Source: Tillandsia leiboldiana
Lineage: Eukaryota; Streptophyta; Magnoliopsida; Poales; Bromeliaceae
DNA length: 64,000 nucleotides
Direction: 5' to 3'
Assembly (NCBI GenBank): GCA_029204045.2
Contig: CM055063.1
Location: 43,371,562-43,435,561, forward strand
Shown: in pieces, positions 25,054-35,874 of the stretch
Layout of the letters: each line of letters begins with the position of its first letter
How positions within the stretch are numbered: position 1 is the stretch's first letter
The notes under the pieces: generated by a model
The model's database searches: none
Told to the model about the DNA's origin: nothing
The model's input: only the letters and a program-made list of their open reading frames with translations
Position numbers and translations under genes: made by a program

Positions 25054-25277
25054 AGGATCCGGATCAGACCTTGCAATCCGGATCCCGAAGGGTACTTGTT
25101 CATTGGCAATTTCAATCCGGATCCTAGGCCATTCCGATCCGGATCCCGAACATGGGACTTTGCTGAATTGCATGAACGATCCGGATCGGACCTTGCAATC
25201 CGGATCCCGAACCCTTGGTTTTCTGGAATCGTCAATCTCGTTACGACGATCCGGATCGCAGTAAATCCGATCCGAAT
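25054..25277 (+). promoter_or_regulatory. GATCCGGATC palindrome cluster in the SIR LTR
   Basis: At least eight copies of ATCCGGATC or GATCCGGATC, a perfect palindrome with a CCGG core, lie within about 225 bp ending some 70 bp upstream of the TATA box. Palindromic CGG...CCG motifs near the promoter are reported for Sirevirus LTRs, so this fits that lineage. The factor recognising them is unknown. Equivalent clusters occur in all six SIR LTRs, weaker in SIR-C. Confidence 0.65.
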
Positions 25278-25344
25278 CGCCGTCCTGAAAATTTCCAGAT
25301 AAGGTATGTTTTTGATTCTTATCTCTTTCCAAAGGTTTCTAAAC

Positions 25345-25352
25345 TATAAATA
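25345..25352 (+). promoter_or_regulatory. TATA box of SIR LTR B1
   Basis: TATAAATA inside AACTATAAATAGACG, a strong plant TATA context. Transcription would begin roughly 30 bases downstream. Counterparts are at 5431, 10413 and 30341 (plus) and 35249-35256 and 40203-40210 (minus). Confidence 0.7.
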
Positions 25353-26123
25353 GACGTTTAGGGTTTCTCTAAAACGTGGGTTCTCTACCGATTAATTAAT
25401 TAAACACTTGAGAGCAACCCTAGAGGCTAGGTTTTCATCGTTCTTCTTAATAGCCTCTTTTAGGTCAATTCGACGGTTCTTCCAAGAACATATCTTTCGT
25501 CGAATTGATCTAATCTTTGCTTAGAGATTTCTTCTACGGTTCCTCAATGAGAATCTAAGCAAAGGATCACCATCGAAGTCAATATTCTTATCGACTGAGT
25601 TTGCGTCGTGGATTCGACGTGGCATCGTGGATTCGGTGTGCTAAAGGGCTTTCGTGGATTCGAAACGTGTGCTCGTGGATTCGAGTGGCGTTCGTGGATT
25701 CGAACGTGTGCAGTGGACGTGCAAACGGTGGAGTGCGAGGTCCGAAGAAATTGAAGGAGGGGTTAAATCCGTGGAGACGGTAATCACCTTGTTATTCTTC
25801 TTTTCTTAGTGGATTGTTATTGCGTGGACATCCAACCGGTCAGCGCAAGGTCCGAAGAAGCTGAAGGAGGGGTTGAGTCCGTGGAGTCGGTAATCACCTT
25901 GTTATTCTTCTATTCTTAGTGGATTGTTATTGCGTGTTGGTCCCGTGGTTTTTCTCCTGGATTGGAGTTTCCACGTATATCTCGGTGTGCTGTTTTTTAT
26001 TTCCGCATTGGTTTTTATTTTGCACTGAGATTGTGTTTTTAAGTATTACACCTATTCACCCCCCCCTCTAGTTGTTTGATAGTACCTATTTAGATCCTTG
26101 TGGATCCTATAAAAACCTACAAT

Positions 26124-26135
26124 TGGTATCAGAGC
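26124..26135 (+). promoter_or_regulatory. Primer-binding site of SIR-B
   Basis: TGGTATCAGAGC two bases after the LTR end, complementary to the 3' end of plant initiator-Met tRNA. It is the same primer as F1 and F2 but with a 2-base rather than 8-base spacer. Confidence 0.92.
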
Positions 26136-26155
26136 GGGTTTTAGGTTTATCTATC

Positions 26156-28117
26156 ATGATGGGTGAAAGTGGTAATATTTATAGACCTCCTCTTTTTGAT
26201 GGGACTAATTATGCTTATTGGAAAGTGCGGATGAGGGCTTTTCTCATCGCAATTGATGAGCAGGTATGGCAATCCGTGGAATACGGTTGGGTGCATCCTG
26301 TTGAGGAAGTAGGAAATTCTACTACCCCAAAACCTCGCTCTAGATGGTCCAAAGAGGAACTCGAAAGATCTTCTTACAATGGGAAAGGTATGAACGCTTT
26401 ATTTAATTCTCTTTCCTCGACTGAGTTCACACGAATTTCCGCGTGTGAAACCGCGAAGGAAATTTGGGATATTCTCAAAATTACACATGAGGGTACTAAT
26501 CTTGTAAAAATTCAAAAGCTCCAGATGCTTACAAGTCAATTTGACTCTATTCACATGGAAGAGCATGAATTGTTTACAGATTATTACACTAGACTTCAAG
26601 ATGTAATAAATACATGTGCTAATTTAGGAGAAAAGATCCCGGAGTCGAAAATTGTAAGAAAGATACTTCGGACTCTTCCGGAACGGTTTAGGGCAAAGGT
26701 CACTGCCATTGAAACCGTTAGTCATCCGGATGAGATGAGAGTAGAGGAATTAGTAGGTGCTTTACAAACATATGAGATGACTTTTCCTACTAATCAAGTT
26801 TCTTCCAAGTCTTCTTCTAAGCTTACAGGTATTGCGTTCAAATCAACAAAGGAAGAAGATGGCGTATCAAGTTCCGACGATGAAATCTCTTTTGCCGATT
26901 TTGAAGAACAATTGGCGCGGATCACAAAGAAATTTCGTCGGAAATTTTGGAAGAATCGAACCGATGGATCTTCATCCACGAAACCTTCTAAAGGATCATC
27001 GGGTTCTAAATCTTCTAACCTCAAAAGCTTTGCAAAACCTTCTAAAGAAAAAGAAAAAGATGATTTCGAAGGGGAAATCCAATGCTATAGATGCAAAGGC
27101 TACGGCCATTTTTCAACGGAATGTCCTTCTCCGAAATCATATAAAAAGAAGGCTTTGCAAGCAAAAATTTGGGACGATTCTACTTCTAATGAATCGACCT
27201 CAAGTAAAGAGGAAAAAGTCGTTGCCTTACATGCTTCTCAAATTCCCTATTCTAATGTTTGTTTATCATCTTTAATCACTGACTCTATTCCTTTGATTTT
27301 GCATGAAACATCAACATCCAACGGAGAGTCATCAAGTGAGGGGGAGTCGGACGAAGACGAACTCGTTGAGGCATACCAACAACTTCTTGCGGAATCAAAG
27401 AAGATGGCCAAGCATATCAAGAAGTTGAGGAAGCAACGACTTGAAGTTCAAGACGAGAATCAAGCTTTAAAGATAAAACTTCATGATCTCGAGGAGGAAC
27501 GAGAGCTTTTATTGGATAATAATAAAATCCTCCAAGAAAAGTTAAATCAATCGGAAACGATCGTTAATTCCCATATTAACAAGATTGATTTTCTTGAAAA
27601 GCAGTTTGAGGAGATTCATGTCACCAACCAAGCATTGACCAAGCAAGTTCATGAACTCAAATCCGACATACAAAGGCTTTCAACCGTTTCCAAGAAACTA
27701 GATTGTATGTGCGGATTAGGTCAAACAACCAAAGTTGGTTTGGGTTTTAAAAGGGATCAAACTATGCATGCTTCAAGTTCCACATTCAAATTGAAAGAAA
27801 GAACGTGTCACCTTTGTGGACTTGAAGGACATTTGGTGAAGGATTGCCCGAAAAAGAGAAAGAAAAATTCTTCGGCAACTTCATCTACGGAGCGAACTCA
27901 ACGGAATCAAAAGACACATCAAGTCAAAGGAGTTCACTCAACCCACCAAAGGTCCGAGCCACATCATCAATCATACAAGTGGATCACTGCGAGGCAAAGA
28001 CCTAAGGTGGATCAACAGTCAAAGCTATCATCTCCCAACCACAATGAATCAAGACAACCCAGAATTCGACAATTTTGGATTCAGAAAGGTGATATCTTTC
28101 CTTGTCTTAAGTCCTAA
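26156..28117 (+). CDS. gag: Gag polyprotein of SIR-B (copia, Sirevirus-like)
   Basis: 653 codons plus stop. The frame is open further upstream, but that part lies in the LTR and PBS. The first ATG after the PBS (MMGESGNIYRPPLFDG) is therefore the likely start. Residues about 10-215 form the copia-type Gag domain (UBN2/DUF4219 type: FDGTNYAYWKVRMRAFL, then ETAKEIWDIL and KIVRKILRTLPERF). A Ser/acidic linker follows. Zinc knuckle 1 (CX2CX4HX4C) is CYRCKGYGHFSTEC at 310-323. A coiled coil spans about 402-515, and zinc knuckle 2 is CHLCGLEGHLVKDC at 551-564, followed by a basic tail. Gag packages element RNA into cytoplasmic particles. No protease or pol follows, so the particle would depend on a helper. 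A C-terminal coiled coil is typical of Sirevirus Gag. This is the only intact coding sequence I find here. Confidence 0.88.
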   Translation: MMGESGNIYRPPLFDGTNYAYWKVRMRAFLIAIDEQVWQSVEYGWVHPVEEVGNSTTPKPRSRWSKEELERSSYNGKGMNALFNSLSSTEFTRISACETAKEIWDILKITHEGTNLVKIQKLQMLTSQFDSIHMEEHELFTDYYTRLQDVINTCANLGEKIPESKIVRKILRTLPERFRAKVTAIETVSHPDEMRVEELVGALQTYEMTFPTNQVSSKSSSKLTGIAFKSTKEEDGVSSSDDEISFADFEEQLARITKKFRRKFWKNRTDGSSSTKPSKGSSGSKSSNLKSFAKPSKEKEKDDFEGEIQCYRCKGYGHFSTECPSPKSYKKKALQAKIWDDSTSNESTSSKEEKVVALHASQIPYSNVCLSSLITDSIPLILHETSTSNGESSSEGESDEDELVEAYQQLLAESKKMAKHIKKLRKQRLEVQDENQALKIKLHDLEEERELLLDNNKILQEKLNQSETIVNSHINKIDFLEKQFEEIHVTNQALTKQVHELKSDIQRLSTVSKKLDCMCGLGQTTKVGLGFKRDQTMHASSSTFKLKERTCHLCGLEGHLVKDCPKKRKKNSSATSSTERTQRNQKTHQVKGVHSTHQRSEPHHQSYKWITARQRPKVDQQSKLSSPNHNESRQPRIRQFWIQKGDIFPCLKS

Positions 28118-29722
28118 ATAGCTTATGACTGTATGTAATGCTTTGATTGGTTTTCCTTTCATATTTTTCTGAATCTCTGCATTACATGTTTTCAATGCTC
28201 TTTGTTTTTATGTTTTGTTTTTTTTAACAAAAGGTTTTTAATGAACAAGTGCATTGAATAAAAAAGGGCTTTACGTTTATTCACTCCAAATTAACTTTAT
28301 ATGGATTATCAACTTTACTCCATAATCATAATCTTGAAGATACTTCATTATAGGAGTTTTTGATATTATAAGCATCAAATTTTAGAAATCATGTGTGATC
28401 TTTAGATGCTTAATCTATCTCGGTTGTGTGAATTCATTGTGATAAACGTGAGACAACCGATAGACTAAAATTTGGGATTTAATTCTTTCACGTAAGAGAT
28501 TGCATTCTTACAAGGGTATTGAAATGATTTGCAAAAAGATGTGGAAAGAGTTACATCCGAAAGGAGTGTGAAAACTACCACCACATGTTAGAAAGAGCTG
28601 CCACCCCAGTCGTCCGGTCTGTGTGTGAAGCTACCACATGTTTTGATGCTTGAAAAATATTTCTTGAAATTTTTAGTTGAAGCATTTGGAGATTTATATG
28701 CAAAGTTCTTATATTTTGAACAATCTCTTAGTTGGCATAAGGTGGGATAGTTGAAAGATGCTCAAAGAGCCACCCTTAGGTATTTTAGTGCTTATCTCAA
28801 ATTTGAAAGGGTAAGAAATCAAATTGATGTCATTTGAAAATCTCTGTAAGTCATCTTTGTACATCCGTTACATCTTGATAGACTTTGGATCTCAAGATTA
28901 TTTTTGATGACTTGTGTTTGATGAATATAACATGAAAAACGGTTTATAATGTTTTACCTTTATTTTTTCATGATTTCGGAGTAAATCTTTTTAATTTTTG
29001 TAAAATTAATTGGATTGAATGACATCTATGTGATCTCATATTAATTTCAAGCACTTAAATTGTTTTCTTGATGGAATACAAATCGGTAATTCAATTATTT
29101 CAAAATCTGGATTTGTTTCAAGAAATTATTTGATTTTTGCTTTCTGGTACAGGTACGCAATCTGTATTTTTGTTATATACCGGAACTGAGACTTTATCTC
29201 TCTTTCTCTATGAACTAATGCTGTTAGTGATTTCCTTTTGTCTAGTATGTTCACTGTTTGACAATTTGTGACAAAAAGGGGGAGAACAGAAAATAATGAT
29301 CGTATCACAAAGGGGGAGAACATAAATGCTCAAGACAGGGGGAGAACATGGAGAACATGGAGAACATGTTAGAGATGCTCATGATAGGGGGAGATAAAGA
29401 AAAGATTGAAAGAGCCGAAAAATAAAAGAACCAAAAGGACGAATCAAATGTAGGATTTTAATTTCTAACGACTAACGTTTGATTTTGTTTGCAGTTTTGT
29501 TTTGCAGGAATTACATCACTTTAAGACTCCAAGTCCTAAGTCATAGAGTATGTTCTAGGACTGTTTGGTTCAAATGTAATTTTGTATTTATTGGATCTTT
29601 CACGCAAAGAAAATCAATGTTTTGGTGATAACATTGAATTTCGACTTTTTGGTTTAAGATGAGTGACTTGAGCGCTTTTATGTATTTTTGGGTTTTGTCA
29701 CGAAATTGCCAAAGGGGGAGAT
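28118..29722 (+). other. SIR-B post-gag non-coding region
   Basis: About 1.6 kb, AT-rich, with no sustained frame and no match to integrase or RT motifs. A short Cys-containing patch near 28525-28625 is the only protein-like trace and is not convincing. The last 450 bp hold the purine tracts. The same content lies at 8227-9797 and, inverted, at 35875-37554. Confidence 0.6.
29277..29720 (+). promoter_or_regulatory. Multiplied polypurine tract of SIR-B
   Basis: AGGGGGAG occurs at 29277-29284, 29311-29318, 29337-29344, 29386-29393 and 29713-29720, the last touching LTR B2 (AAAGGGGGAGAT|TGTTACGG). Multiple upstream PPT copies are a described Sirevirus signature. Only the last is positioned to prime the plus strand. 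Confidence 0.78.
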
Positions 29723-31118
29723 TGTTACGGCATTTTGGTATTGGCATATTTCGTGAGTCAAGTCAGTGAGTTGAGTCGGAGTCTTAAAGGGATCAAATTG
29801 TCAATCAGCAATCAAAGACTTAGAGAAGATTCAACAAGAGCTCAAGTTGACACTCAGTGTCTTGAGTCTTGAAGATTGAAGTTGAAGAATTGTGGATCAG
29901 TTACATCAATCTCAAAAAGAAAGTATTCAAGAGGATCAGGTATGTTTAATTAAATAATTGTGGTGATCCGAATACTTTCTTATAGTGTAGAAACACTTGG
30001 ATGATCTTTTAATTGCATAAAAATCAAAAACTGGACATGGGACATGTTCAGGATCCGGATCAGACCTTGCAATCCGGATCCCGAAGGGTACTTGTTCATT
30101 GGCAATTTCAATCCGGATCCTAGGCCATTCCGATCCGGATCCTGAACATGGGACTTTGCTGAATTGCATGAACGATCCGGATCGGACCTTGCAATCCGGA
30201 TCCCGAACCCTTGGTTTTCTGGAATCGTCAATCTCGTTACGACGATCCGGATCGCAGTAAATCCGATCCGGATCGCCGTCCTGAAAATTTCCAGATAAGG
30301 TATGTTTTTGATTCTTATCTCTTTCCAAAGGTTTCTAAACTATAAATAGACGTTTAGGGTTTCTCTAAAACGTGGGTTCTCTACCGATTAATTAATTAAA
30401 CACTTGAGAGCAACCCTAGAGGCTAGGTTTTCATCATTCTTCTTAATAGCCTCTTTTAGGTCAATTCAACGGTTCTTCCAAGAACATATCTTTCGTCGAA
30501 TTTAACTAATCGTTGCTTAGAGATTTCTTCTACGGTTCCTCAATGAGAATCTAAGCAAAGGATCACCATCGAAGTCAATATTCTTATCGACTGAGTTTGC
30601 GTCGTGGATTCGACGTGGCATCGTGGATTCGGTGTGCTAAAGGCGTTTCGTGGATTCGAAACGTGTGCTCGTGGATTCGAGTGGCGTTCGTGGATTCGAA
30701 CGTGTGCAGTGGACGTGCAAACGGTGGAGCACGAGGTCCGAAGAAATTGAAGGAGGGGTTAAATCCGTGGAAACGGTAATCACCTTGTTATTCTTCTTTT
30801 CTTAGTGGATTGTTATTGCGTGGACATCCAACCGGTCAGCGCAAGGTCCGAAGAAGCTGAAGGAGGGGTTGAGTCCGTGGAGTCGGTAATCACCTTGTTA
30901 TTCTTCTATTCTTAGTGGATTGTTATTGCGTGTTGGTCCCGTGGTTTTTCTCCTGGATTGGAGTTTCCACGTATATCTCGGTGTGCTATTTTTTATTTCC
31001 GCATTGGTTTTTATTTTGCACTGAGATTGTGTTTTTAAGTATTACACCTATTCACCCCCCCCCTCTAGTTGTTTGATAGTACCTATTTAGATCCTTGTGG
31101 ATCCTATAAAAACCTACA
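29723..31118 (+). repeat. SIR-B 3' LTR (B2)
   Basis: 1396 bp, same termini as B1, TATA at 30341-30348. I noticed only scattered substitutions between B1 and B2, so the insertion appears young. CTATC follows at 31119-31123. Confidence 0.9.
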
Positions 31119-31454
31119 CTATCCACCCTGGCTCGGTGCCTCGGCACTGCTCGTCGGCACGGAGGGGGCTGCTCGCTCCATCGGTGCTACTGGTACAACT
31201 GAATATGCCACTGCATAGAAAGAAAGTACTGGAGGACACTCAAGCGGTACTGCAACTAGCTGTGCTCTCTGCTCCAACAAGCGCATCAAACGATCCATGG
31301 CCTCCTCCTGCCATCGGACAGCCTCCAACATCTGTGCCATCTGGATCCATAACTCCTGGGTCTCGCTCTGCTCTGATAGCTCTGCCTCCCGCTGCTCGGG
31401 TTACTCATCAGATGCGGGATGTGCCCTCTTCGCTACACGACGTCTCAGGGGCAT
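31119..31454 (-). pseudogene. gag N-terminal stub of F1 (e-f copy)
   Basis: ATG at 31452-31454, an in-frame TAA as in the other copies, and a distal end created exactly where SIR-B inserted. It has small substitutions (MAQMLEAVRWQEEAMDRL). Confidence 0.55.
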
Positions 31455-31749
31455 CGTAGTACACTGCACAACAACAAACATCAGGACACAACAACCAAAC
31501 GACCCAATCCAGCGAAAGTCTAAGACATGTCATCCATTCCATAGCATTATGTTGTCTGCAGCCAACATAATCGCTTAGGAGAATAAACATGCCAATCACT
31601 CATCCCATCCCTTGGGAGAGGTATGAAACTCAATCAGGACTCTCGCTAACAGTCACGACTCTCACGTAGTCATCCTAATGTCCAACCACAAGCCCAGGGT
31701 TTCTAAGTCCACAATGACCTACAACCTAGGCTCTGATACCACTCTAATC
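31119..31749 (-). mobile_element. F1 internal region resumed after SIR-B
   Basis: Starts with the CTATC duplicate and continues the F1 internal sequence to the PBS at 31729-31741 and LTR-f at 31750. It contains the fourth gag stub. Confidence 0.82.
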
Positions 31750-34479
31750 TGTCACGCCCCGGCGTCGAAACTACGACCCGGGCTCGCCAACAGATCCGCC
31801 GCCCATACGGTGAACCCCGTATAGACGAAGCGTCTAACCTGCAAAAGATAGATACTATACTATCCAGATATCAGAGCTGAAAATAAACTGCTAGAAATAA
31901 AATAAATTAATACAAAGTCCTCACCAAAGTACAAGTCACTCAACTCTGAAAGAAAAGTACAACTCTATACCTCACTACAAGGTCACTCAACAATAAGTAA
32001 CTCTCATAATATAAAAAGGGTACATCTACTCTCTGGACGATGACTGGTAGGGATCTAGATCGCGACTCCCTTACCTCGGTCTGAAGAAGCAGCAACTGGA
32101 GCAGCAGGAACAGGAGTAGAAGTCCCTGTGGGAAAAGACACCATGACGGGTGTGAGAACTACACCCAAGTAGTTCTCAGTGGGTGCCGCCAACAAGCCCA
32201 ACGGTCTGCCCACTAAGTCTACTAGAGGCATAAAGTAACAAATGCATGGCTGTAAGGAAAAGCTGGTAAGTAAACTCTACAGCTACTATGCCTCTATCTA
32301 GATGCTCAAAAAGTGGAACAGAAAGAACATGATGCCACAACTAACTCTCATCTCTGATCACCCAATCTAACTGACTGCCACCTCGGGTCCAGTCAAACCT
32401 GCGCCAACCTACTACCGTTACGTCCCGGAGGAGCGGGCTTACGTAGGACCTACTGCCATTACATCCCTGAGGAGCGGACTTACGTAGGGCGTCCATGACT
32501 GCCAAAATTGGCTCAGCCAGAGGGACAAAACGTCGACAAGTCGCGATACCAAAGTGCAGACCCACCCCGGACGTGGCACTCGACGGGAGCGACCCCAACG
32601 AGGACAAGGGTATCCGCGCACTCTGTCGAGCTGGCACTGCAGGCTATAGTCCAAAATCCACGCTCACGCTCTGAACGGAAGGACTCAGAATCCACAAACA
32701 TCACGCACAATGGTCGGAGCACTCTCGACGACTCAGCTGATCAGCTCTCTCGAATCTCAAGACACAAGCAACTCCACCAACTCAAAGTACAAGGTCGCAT
32801 CCACTGCGAACAACTGCCTCAACAGGCCAAACATCGCATCCACTGCGAAAAACTGCCGAGACTCACTGTCACACAGACGGCTCCCAAGGAACCCAGATCT
32901 ACAACCACTGTCACTCTCCCAAAGAAACCTGATCTACAGACTGCTATCAACTCCACTTGGTCCCCAGACACGAGCGTAAATGCATCCCACAACAACCTGA
33001 CCTCTCGACCTACTACCCGGGCGAGGAAAACTCTACGTCCAGAGTGAAATATAGAATAGTGGTGTGGGAAGGTCTAGAGCAATAAAAACCTAGCCCAAAT
33101 TGGAGTTTTCTACAGTCTGGCTGAACATGTTACATATGGCGGGGGTGCTAGGTCAAGTTCCAAGATAACAATAATCAACAGCTTGTAGGGAAAGAAAATA
33201 AACACATGATCATCTAACAACATCAGGAACATCAATTCCTATAATCTAGAATGCTATATAGAACACATCTATAACATGCAAGTCCCTACACAGATAGAAT
33301 TAATGCACAGTCCATAGGTCATGAAGACAAGGCCACCCACCTGAAGAGCTGACTGTCCAAGTCCCACAGCTGAAAATACCAGGAAAACCAAATCTCCAAT
33401 TCCAACGGGTTCAGCAATACTCGCATACCCTCCTGGGAACAACACAGAGTTCACAGTTACACTTAAATTCCAAAAATTAACCATGCACATACACTCTGAA
33501 AATTCCAATAAAAATATCAAAGCGATCGTCTCGTCGAGACCTTCGAAATGGGTACCTGCACGTCCAAATCCGAGCCCCGTAGGGTGAGTTACAAATTCCA
33601 CAGTACAGGTGCGCAAACACTCACAACCACACAACTGTAAACTCTTGCACAGATAAAAAGGGAATAGTATACCTCCGGTAAGGTCTCAGAAAAATCCAAG
33701 AAAAATACGATGATAATCCTCGCGATGAGTAGATGCAAAAAGTGTATAGGCTTGTCTCGCTCTGATGCTCGAGTGCGGAGATAAAATTCCGACAAGGGGA
33801 TGCTGTCCAAAACTCCACCAACAAAATAGTGGCTTAGAAATGTCTCGGAAACCGTGCCATAACCTCTGAATCCAGCAAGATGATCAATACAGAAAACAAA
33901 GGTGTACCTCTCATGAATCCAATGCCATAGAAATCGTCCAAAAATACTGTCGGAGTAGCTCTGTGGACCTCTCAGACCGAACTGCGACGATAACGGGTCT
34001 CCGATGAAAGATCGTCACTCTGTGCTCCGATGCCGAAGTCATCGGCGCCGCGGCTTCCAAAAAATCCGGGCCTCTGCCAGAAGATGCACAACACAAAGAT
34101 CTCCAACTTTGCTAAAGGGTCCAAAGGCAGGGGAGCTCGGGAAAGGGGGCAAAAAGCCCCAGCCAACAGCCTATTTATAGGCCCAGCCCAAAAAATCCAA
34201 CTTTGGGCTTTTGGGCCAAAAATCCGGGCGCCCGAAACTTCCGGGCTGCTACAGTAACGGGCCCGGCCCGTTACTGTTCACGCCCGAAAAATTCCCAGGC
34301 CGCCACGCGTCCACCCAAATAGCAAACAGCTGTTTGGGCCAATGGCCATGCGCCATGTGGCCGAAGCGGTGGCCGACACGTGGCGCCCCCGCCGGGAGCA
34401 GCGGGTCAGCGCGCCCACATCGCGCCCCACGTGCGCCCACGCGCGCCTGTCGGGCACGCAGCCCGAGGTACCTGCTCCC
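31750..34479 (-). repeat. F1 LTR-f, long form, left segment
   Basis: It begins TGTCACGCCCCGGC like the short LTRs and stays colinear until about 32830 (GGCCAAA). It then carries about 1.38 kb (to about 34215) that the short LTRs lack, before rejoining at GGGCCAAAAATCCGGGCG. That extra segment includes a TATA box (34171-34180, minus) and stretches homologous to the F2 LTR (for example GCGGGGGTGCTAGGTCAAG near 33138-33160). SIR-C interrupts it at 34480; the LTR resumes at 40829. Without SIR-C it is about 3.26 kb. Confidence 0.82.
34171..34180 (-). promoter_or_regulatory. TATA box present only in the long F1 LTR
   Basis: The minus strand reads CTATAAATAG within GGGCCTATAAATAGGCTG, a canonical plant promoter context downstream (element sense) of the CACGTG-rich U3. 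It lies inside the segment missing from LTR-b, -c, -d and -e. Confidence 0.65.
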
Positions 34480-35874
34480 TGTAGGTTTTTATAGGATCCA
34501 CAAGGATCTAAATAGGTACTATCAAACAACTAGAGGGGGGGTGAATAGGTGTAATACTTATAAAACCAAATCTCAGTGCAAAATAAAAACCAATGCGGAA
34601 AATAAAAACAGCACACCGAGATATACGTGGAAACTCCAATCCAGGAGAAAAACCACGGGACCAACACGCAATAACAATCCACTAAGAATAGAAGAATAAC
34701 AAGGTGATTACCGACTCCACGGACTCAACCCCTCCTTCAGCTTCTTCGGACCTTGCGCTGACCGGTTGGATGTCCACGCAATAACAATCCACTAAGAAAA
34801 GAAGAATAACAAGGTGATTACCGTCTCCACGGATTTAACCCCTCCTTTAATTTCTTCGGACCTCGCGCTCCACCGATTGCACGTCCACTGCACACGTTCG
34901 AATCCACGAACGCCACTCGAATCCACGAGCACACGTTTCGAATCCACGAAACGCATTTAGCACACCGAATCCACGATGCCACGTCGAATCCACGACGCAA
35001 ACTCAGTCGATAAGAATATTGACTTCGATGGTGATCCTTTGCTTAGATTCTCATTGAGGAACCGTAGAAGAAATCTCTAAGCAAAGATTAGATCAATTCG
35101 ACGAAAGATATGTTCTTGAAAGAACCGTCGAATTGACCTAAAAGAGGCTATTAAGAAGAACGATGAAAACCTAGCCTCTAGGGTTGCTCTCAAGTGTTTA
35201 ATTAATTAATCGGTAGAGAACCCACATTTTAGAGAAACCCTAAACGTCTATTTATAGTTTAGAAACCTTTGGAAAGAGATAAGAATCAAAAACAAACCTT
35301 ATCTGGAAATTTTCAGGACGGCGATCCGGATTGGATTTACTGCGATCCGGATCGTCGTAACGAGATTGACGATTCCAGAAAACCAAGGGTTCGGGATCCA
35401 GATTGCAAGGTCCGATCCGGATCATTCATGCAATTCAGCAAAGTCCCATGTTCGGGATCCGGATCGGAATAGGCTTGGATCCGGATTGGATTTGCACAAG
35501 AACTAATACCCTTCGAGATCCGGATTGCAAGGTCTGATCCGGATCCTGAACATGTCCCATGTCCAGTTTTTGATTTTTATGCAATTAAAAGATCATCCAA
35601 GTGTTTCTACACTATAAGAAAGTATTCGGATCACCACAATTATTTAGTTAAACATACCTGATCCTCTTGAATACTTTCTTCTTGAGATTGATGTAACTGA
35701 TCCACAATTCTTCAACTTCAATCTTCAAGACTCAAGACACTTAGTGTCAACTTGAGCTCTTGTTGAATCTTCTCTAAGTCTTTGATTGCTGATTGACAAT
35801 TTGATCCCTTTAAGACTCCGACTCAACTCACTGACTTGACTCACGAAATATGCCAACACCAAAATGCCGTAACA
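34480..35874 (-). repeat. SIR-C 3' LTR
   Basis: In plus reading TGTAGGTTTTTATAGG to ATGCCGTAACA, followed by the PPT (CTCCCCCT at 35877-35884). TATA on the minus strand at 35249-35256. A few substitutions separate it from its partner at 39434-40828. Confidence 0.9.

Larger units (their letters stand above)
24727..26121 (+). repeat. SIR-B 5' LTR (B1)
   Basis: 1395 bp, TGTTACGGCATTTTGG to AAAACCTACA. It contains a GATCCGGATC palindrome cluster (about 25054-25277), TATA box 25345-25352, five CGTGGATTCG-like motifs (about 25606-25705) and a 110-bp tandem duplication (about 25739-25848 and 25849-25958). A PBS follows two bases after its end. Confidence 0.9.
24376..31118 (+). mobile_element. SIR-B: gag-only Sirevirus-like copia element
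   Basis: CTATC duplications lie at 24371-24375 and 31119-31123. Order: about 9 bases of LTR start, a 3'-internal fragment (about 24385-24726), LTR B1 (24727-26121), PBS (26124-26135), gag (26156-28117), a non-coding stretch with a multiplied PPT (29277-29720), and LTR B2 (29723-31118). Protease, integrase, RT and RNase H are absent, so movement would need enzymes from elsewhere. The coiled-coil Gag with two zinc knuckles and the repeated AGGGGGAG tracts are hallmarks described for Sireviruses. Confidence 0.88.

Noticed and set aside
26122..26137. Possible tRNA gene fragments at TGGTATCAGAGC sites
   Set aside because: Only the 12-13-base PBS complement is present next to LTR ends. No tRNA body exists.
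28525..28640. Cys-rich patch (CKRCGKSYIRKEC) after SIR gag, possibly a third zinc knuckle
   Set aside because: The spacing does not fit CX2CX4HX4C, the frame closes quickly, and no flanking homology supports a gene.
32710..33810. Several 70-120-codon frames on both strands in the long-only LTR-f segment
   Set aside because: Short, overlapping on both strands, without domains. They lie in the LTR and are not conserved in the F2 LTR.
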